From: Strongylocentrotus droebachiensis
Lineage: Eukaryota; Echinodermata; Echinoidea; Camarodonta; Strongylocentrotidae
Direction of reading: 5' to 3'
DNA: 64,000 nucleotides
NCBI GenBank assembly: GCA_035222895.1
Contig: JAVYIG010004967.1
Location: 62,001 to 126,000, forward strand
Part shown: piece by piece, positions 59,222 to 64,000 of the stretch
Layout of the letters: each line of letters begins with the position of its first letter
Position numbering within the stretch: the first letter of the stretch is position 1
Translations under genes and position numbers: made by a program
The notes under the pieces: generated by a model
Told to the model about the DNA's origin: nothing
The model's database searches: none
What the model saw: only the letters and a program-made list of their open reading frames with translations

Positions 59222-59370
59222 GGCCCTGTTTCATTTTAACAAAATTATCAATAACAAGTTACAGTTTATTACTGTTATATAAGCTACTGAAATTGTGGTG
59301 TTTTATTTGCTGATAGAAAATTTAGCATTTAGCATTTGTTATTGATAAAAAAGTTTTATGAAACGGGGCC
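59222..59370. mobile_element. 149-bp MITE with GGCCCTGTTTCAT ends
   Basis: GGCCCTGTTTCATTTTAACA with ATTATCAATAACAA is mirrored by TTGTTATTGATAAAAAAGTT with TTATGAAACGGGGCC. The flanking octamers TGCTTTTT and TGTTTTAA are similar enough to be a decayed 8-bp duplication, which would suggest hAT. Confidence 0.8.
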
Positions 59371-59513
59371 TGTTTTAATTACCCAGATATCAGATGTTTG
59401 CACTACACTTCATACATGTAGGCTTACATGTACATGAACAAACATGTAACTTGAAGGAACAAAACAAATATTGACTAAAATGCTTTACTTATCTTCATTC
59501 AATTTAACCCCTT

Positions 59514-59858
59514 ATCCCCTCCCCTTCCTCCTTCTCCCCTCCCCTTCCTCCTTCTCCCCTCCCCTTCCTCCTTCTCCCATCCCCTTCCTCCTTCTCCCCT
59601 CCCCTTCCTCCTTCTCCCATCCCCTTCCTCCTTCTCCCATTCCACCTTCCTCCTTCTTCCTCCCCCTTTCTCCTTCTTCCCTCCCCTTTCTCCTTCTTCC
59701 CTCCCCTTTCTCCTTCTTCCCTCCCCTTTCTCCTTCTCCCCTCCCCTTTCTCCTTCCTCCTCCCCTTCCTCCTTCTCCCTCCGCTTCCTCCCCTCCCTCC
59801 CTCCTTCCTCCCCTCCCTCCCTCCGCTTCCTCCCCTCCCTCCTCCTCCTCCTGTTACT
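59514..59858. repeat. Polypyrimidine minisatellite, 20-bp units
   Basis: CCCCTTCCTCCTTCTCCCCT repeats in exact 20-bp register from 59521, shifting to a CTCCCCTTTCTCCTTCTTCC variant after about 59660 and decaying into CCTCC runs. Pro/Ser and Gly/Arg/Lys-rich open frames over it are artefacts. Confidence 0.93.
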
Positions 59859-59971
59859 TTTAATTTCTCACAGTATAAGCTACATGTACATGTAAATATG
59901 CCATTTTTTATTGAATCGTCTGCTGAGAGAGTAATAAAGGGATTCACTCATGTCCTTCTGGATAGCTTTAA

Positions 59972-60045
59972 CCCATCAACCACCGAAATCTCTCAATCCT
60001 ATAGGCTTCAATGCAGGAGCCACTGGTTGCCTCATAGGCAATGGG
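59972..60045. mobile_element. 74-bp CCC...GGG mini-element, copy 2
   Basis: TTAA flanks it on both sides (59968-59971 and 60046-60049), with CCCATCAACC at one end and GGCAATGGG at the other. The body resembles 29599-29670. Confidence 0.55.
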
Positions 60046-60599
60046 TTAAAGTTCTTCTGGCTCTCAACGGACTTAACGTACACGTACATGTACTTGAGGC
60101 CTTCTCTATCAACATGATGTGACAAACCCTGGCACTGTCATGTCATGGATTATCAATTCGCAAGATATATCCACTCTTACACAAGTCAGCATTCTTCAAC
60201 CTGTCCCCCTAGTAGTCTTCACTAACAGACCTTACGATGAAAATAACACAAGGTACATCGCTTTACTCCAGCGATAGGCCATTTTGGACGTAAATGTACA
60301 ACATACGATTAAGAGAGATCTGTACGGCAAGATTAACAGACTGGCTACATACATGTAGTACAGGAATAGAGTAGTCCCTTCGATAAACCAAATGGGGATT
60401 AGAGAATTCAGTAGTTACTGGATTAAAAAAACATTATCCAATGTAATCCAGATAATATTTGGTATAGCATCTTTTCCTTGTGGTTACCAAGTCCTTCACC
60501 ATTTCCTCAGATTTCAAGGATAAAACTTCTTTAAAAAGACCAGTTGAGCCAATAAAAACAACTTCTGCACTTAGCCTTGTCCATACACATCCCAGGCAT

Positions 60600-60728
60600 A
60601 TGTACTGTAATATGTACTGTAATGTACTACAATGTACTGTAATGTACTGCAATGTACTGTAATGTACTACAATGTACTGAAATGTACAACAATATACTGT
60701 TATGTACTACATAAACTACAATGTACTC
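60600..60728. repeat. AATGTACTGT-type minisatellite (10-11 bp)
   Basis: About a dozen imperfect units of AATGTACTGT / AATGTACTAC / AATGTACTGC in tandem. Confidence 0.9.
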
Positions 60729-61559
60729 TTGGGGAACAAATCTTTTGCACTCTCACTGAATCCTACTATGACGACAAAAACTGTCAAAGTGACTGACGGA
60801 GGAGACTAGCTCTCTTTCTCTGCCTTTCCCATCACTGCCTTCTTGAAGGGGCATTGGTTTATATTCTGCTGCACATACATTTTTAAGTGTATTATTATTA
60901 TTGTCATGGTCTGGAATGATTTCTCGGAACTACGACATACATTTGCAAGTACAGCCTTCTGTTCAGCCCCGGTGCTGCACATTGTAAAATACAACTACTG
61001 TGCATTTGTATACGGGATGTAAAGCAGTGAATATGTTTATCCACTGATAGAAGAAATAAATACATACATTTACATGTAAAATACATGTATAGTATACATG
61101 TGCATAGGCCTTCAAGCAACTGCATCAAGCTTTAACATCTGAAATTTGTTTTGGAAGTACATAATGTACATGAACATGTACATACTGTTCAAGCTGGAAA
61201 CAGTTCAAAATTCTTTCTTTTTTTCGGGCTAACTTTTCCTGTGTTTGTTGTTCCACCACATATGGTCTACAAGATAAATATGCATTTAATATGCACAATT
61301 TTGATCATTTGTAACAATGGAAAATGACCTGTAGATGTATCTACTTTAAAAGGATGGGGTTGAGTCGAGGGGGCAGATTCCTGACTGTACTGCATTGTTC
61401 CCCCACCAACAAAGTCCCCAGTGGTACAAGGGGAACAATAGAAAGGGGCGGGGCACCTGCCCCTGAGGCTGGGTTTGGGTTACCTCCACAATGCTTTTAA
61501 AGAGCATCGCAGATGACCTGTACATAAATTTCCCACTCAAGAAAGCAATAATATACCCT

Positions 61560-61595
61560 TCTCTCTCTCTCCCTCCTTCCCTGCCCCTCCCCCTT

Positions 61596-61641
<46 letters not shown>

Positions 61642-61686
61642 ACTCTCTCTCTCTCTCTCTCGTTCTCTCGATCTCTCTATTTCTGT
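61560..61686. repeat. (CT)n microsatellite
   Basis: Two long CT runs (roughly 61600-61637 and 61644-61660) are embedded in a 125-base polypyrimidine tract. Confidence 0.92.
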
Positions 61687-63162
61687 CTCTCAATATATTA
61701 ACAAATATGTAGGCATAACAAAAATTGTGGTAAATTGTAGAGGTCAGAAATGGAGGTCTTGCATATATTTCTAAATTGACACACCAGGCAAGAATTATCT
61801 TGGGGCTGCACTAACATCACACATTCATAAATCTTCTTCTAAAGGCATTCAAAAAATGTGGCAGGTCAGACACACAAAGTGACGAAGTTGGTTAAATTAT
61901 CAGGTATTCAGTAATTTTCTATCAAGCATTCTTTGAATCACTATCGACTTTGAGATGTCTACAATATGGACGCGTACTTCGTGTCGGCTGTGAACAAAAT
62001 AATGGGGGCTACGTGTAAAGGGTAACATGCCCGTAACTCTAAAAATGTCCTCTCTCCACCCCCGCCCCCAAATCTGATCTTTTTAATGTATTTGAAGGAT
62101 GTAATAGTACAACCATTAGAAGGAAAACGAAATTTGTCTCATGTAAAAGCTCAAGAATATTTTAGATAAAAGAAGAGAAACTTGAGAGCAAGTCATAAAG
62201 AAAGTATCCCTGATCAAGTTATTTCCATCAAGGCATTGCAATGTCTAAAACAATCACTAGAAACGGCTTTCACTGAAAATTAGCACAAATAAAAACTAAA
62301 TTTGACCCTGCAATATTCATGCACATCAAAGTCAATGCACAGGACTGGGCAATAACTACACAAATCTACATGCACACAGCATACTTTGTACATTATATGC
62401 AATGCCATATTAAAGCCATGGAACTTTCCCTAGCCTAGCCTAGGCGTCATATCAAAATGTCAAGATCTATCGCTGTCCCCCAGTAATGGTCATATCGCTG
62501 ACTGTGTAACAGGAAATTTCTGTAACAGGCATGGCCTTCGGATAGAAGGGCAGTCAGCCAAAAAGGAGGTTACCCAACAGGCCAGGCCAACAAGCTCTGT
62601 TGAATCAGCTAAGCCTACGGATATACACTGCTTACAGGCCTTGTATGCGTGCTTGCTAAAGTTGCTATACAGCTCACTATGCATGTGTACATACGTAAAT
62701 CATAAAGGTGAATGGCTTTAGATAATCATGATGTACATGGTTCTATACATAGAGTGCATACTGTGCAATCTTAGAGGATAACGAACTTGAACTTTCCGAT
62801 GGCAAAGAAATTTGATAACAGTGCTTTCATGAAGTGCAACCAACTGTACTTCAAAACTCATAACAAAACTTAAATATATTATTTTTTTAACTGTTCTATA
62901 ATCATAAGTTTTTGAATAAGTATCTTAAAGTGCTTAGGATTTTCCAGTAGTTTCAATATTCAAACAAATTCAGGTCAATAAACCTACTATTAAGAGACAA
63001 CTAGTCAACAGTATTTCAGCTCTCCCAAACTTCAACTTAAAATTATTCCATAAAAAGAGTAGTGCATTGCAAATATATGGACATAGGCCTACAATACATA
63101 TACATGTAGATTACATGAACATCAAGTTTAAAGATGACAAGTTTAAAGATGAAGTTGAGTTC

Positions 63163-63550
63163 TGGTCATGCGATTGCATTGTGGAAGAAACGGTGTAGAG
63201 CCGACCAAAAAAGGTTGATCATCTAGCATATAAGAATGTGTGTGTATTGCAAGGTTCTGGAATCATCAAAATGATAAGAAATTTGGCCAAGTCTTGGTAA
63301 AGTTACAAACACTGTACACAGAAAGATGTATATGGGACTACACAAACATGTGGCGTAAAAAGCCACCCCCCCCCCCCCCCCCCCGATTTTTATGATGTTA
63401 CATGCATATTTAGAATATGAAGGCATTTGAAGAGCCATGCTTTTCAGGGAACATGTCTTATCTGATGTTCTTCCACACTTGCATAATAAGAATGAGTAAC
63501 GCTCACAAATTATTTTTCACCTCTTCCCAGAACTCAACCTTCTCTTTAAC
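63163..63550 (+). repeat. ~380-bp dispersed repeat, copy 2
   Basis: It matches 46199-46575 along its length, with an inserted run of about 19 C at 63366-63384 where the other copy has unique sequence. Confidence 0.9.
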
Positions 63551-64000
63551 CACTGAGTTCATGTACATGTACGGTGTACATACGGTGTATGATGAAGGTA
63601 CTCTTCACCATATTACTCCTCCCATACAGTATCATCATTTGTTTCTCTTCTGAAAGCAAAGTGCAGCACGAGGTATAGCGACGCTGGACGCTCTAATCAA
63701 GGAGAGTGAAAGACGGCCTGCGGGCCTCTGACTGCCCCATCAGTTTCATCCTATTCATAGCTCAGCACGAGCATTTAGAATATCTACAACCTCATTTACA
63801 TTTATCACAATCCAGAGAACAAGGTTCTCTAGAGCTCTGATAGTGTGTTTTAGAGAAGTTCAAGTTGGCATGCTAATTAACACCTCAAGGTACAGTGTTC
63901 GGTGTAGACCCATACATGTTTGTTTATGTATGTAATATTCCTGATCTGCACTCAACATTGAACCCTTAGAATAGGATATGAATGTATGTGTAGCGCCTAT

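Larger units (their letters stand above)
37899..64000. other. Upstream flank or 5' intron of FNDC3; no coding gene seen
   Basis: No exon could be supported in these 26 kb. The sequence is a patchwork of tandem duplications, MITEs, foldbacks and pyrimidine-rich simple repeats (listed separately) in AT-rich unique DNA. A non-coding first exon and promoter of the FNDC3-like gene may lie here. I could not find a convincing CpG-rich TSS region. Confidence 0.6.

Noticed and set aside
59471..59947. 130-codon plus and 147-codon minus open frames
   Set aside because: They cover the 20-bp polypyrimidine minisatellite; both are low-complexity products of the repeat.
1..64000. Search for tRNA, rRNA, CRISPR, bacterial promoters or terminators, retroviral or LINE coding regions
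   Set aside because: None seen. No tRNA-like TTCRANYC stem-loop in proper context, no regular spacer arrays, and no reverse transcriptase motifs in any frame I could read.

Overview
This window is animal genomic DNA: AT-rich and intron-dominated, with long stretches of simple sequence, many terminal-inverted-repeat (TIR) mini-transposons and very frequent TACATGTA palindromes. That texture, together with one recognisable bilaterian gene, suggests a marine invertebrate. An echinoderm or a close relative is most likely, but this rests on sequence texture only, and a hemichordate or mollusc cannot be excluded. No tRNA, rRNA, CRISPR, bacterial operon or recognisable virus was seen.

The one gene supported with confidence is the 5' part of a minus-strand FNDC3 (fibronectin type III domain-containing 3) homologue. 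Four coding exons run right to left: 37807-37204 (start codon plus the conserved PGEAF block), 30238-29741 (Pro/Gln-rich linker), 23693-23430 (basic, charged segment) and 4188-3957 (start of the first FN3 domain). All join in frame (phases 1, 1 and 1) through GT-AG introns of about 7.0, 6.0 and 19.2 kb. The last exon in the window ends in phase 2 and the gene continues past position 1. A 5'UTR segment precedes the ATG back to a likely acceptor at 37898. The first exon and promoter are not identified and may lie in 37.9-64 kb or beyond the window.

Everything else looks like intron or upstream flank filled with repeats. Left part (0-23 kb): a MITE family with TIRs near AGCTCGAGATTGCC (three copies), a 678-bp foldback and its one-armed relative, a 2785-bp element with perfect 27-bp TIRs, and a CpG-rich block at 21.3-22.7 kb. 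Middle (23-38 kb): an exact 11 x 23-bp minisatellite beside an exon, a long polypurine tract, TTAA-flanked MITEs, a 788-bp TIR element carrying its own ~48-bp minisatellite, and a triplicated ~160-bp unit in which each copy contains a perfect DR4-type nuclear-receptor motif. Right part (38-64 kb): a 1227-bp hAT-like foldback with an 8-bp target duplication, palindromic MITEs, three copies of a ~380-bp dispersed repeat, and polypyrimidine minisatellites.

No new coding system was found. The most interesting material is the tandem DR4 motifs, the structured mobile elements whose insertion history can be read from the window itself, and a possible small duplicated plus-strand exon at the left edge.
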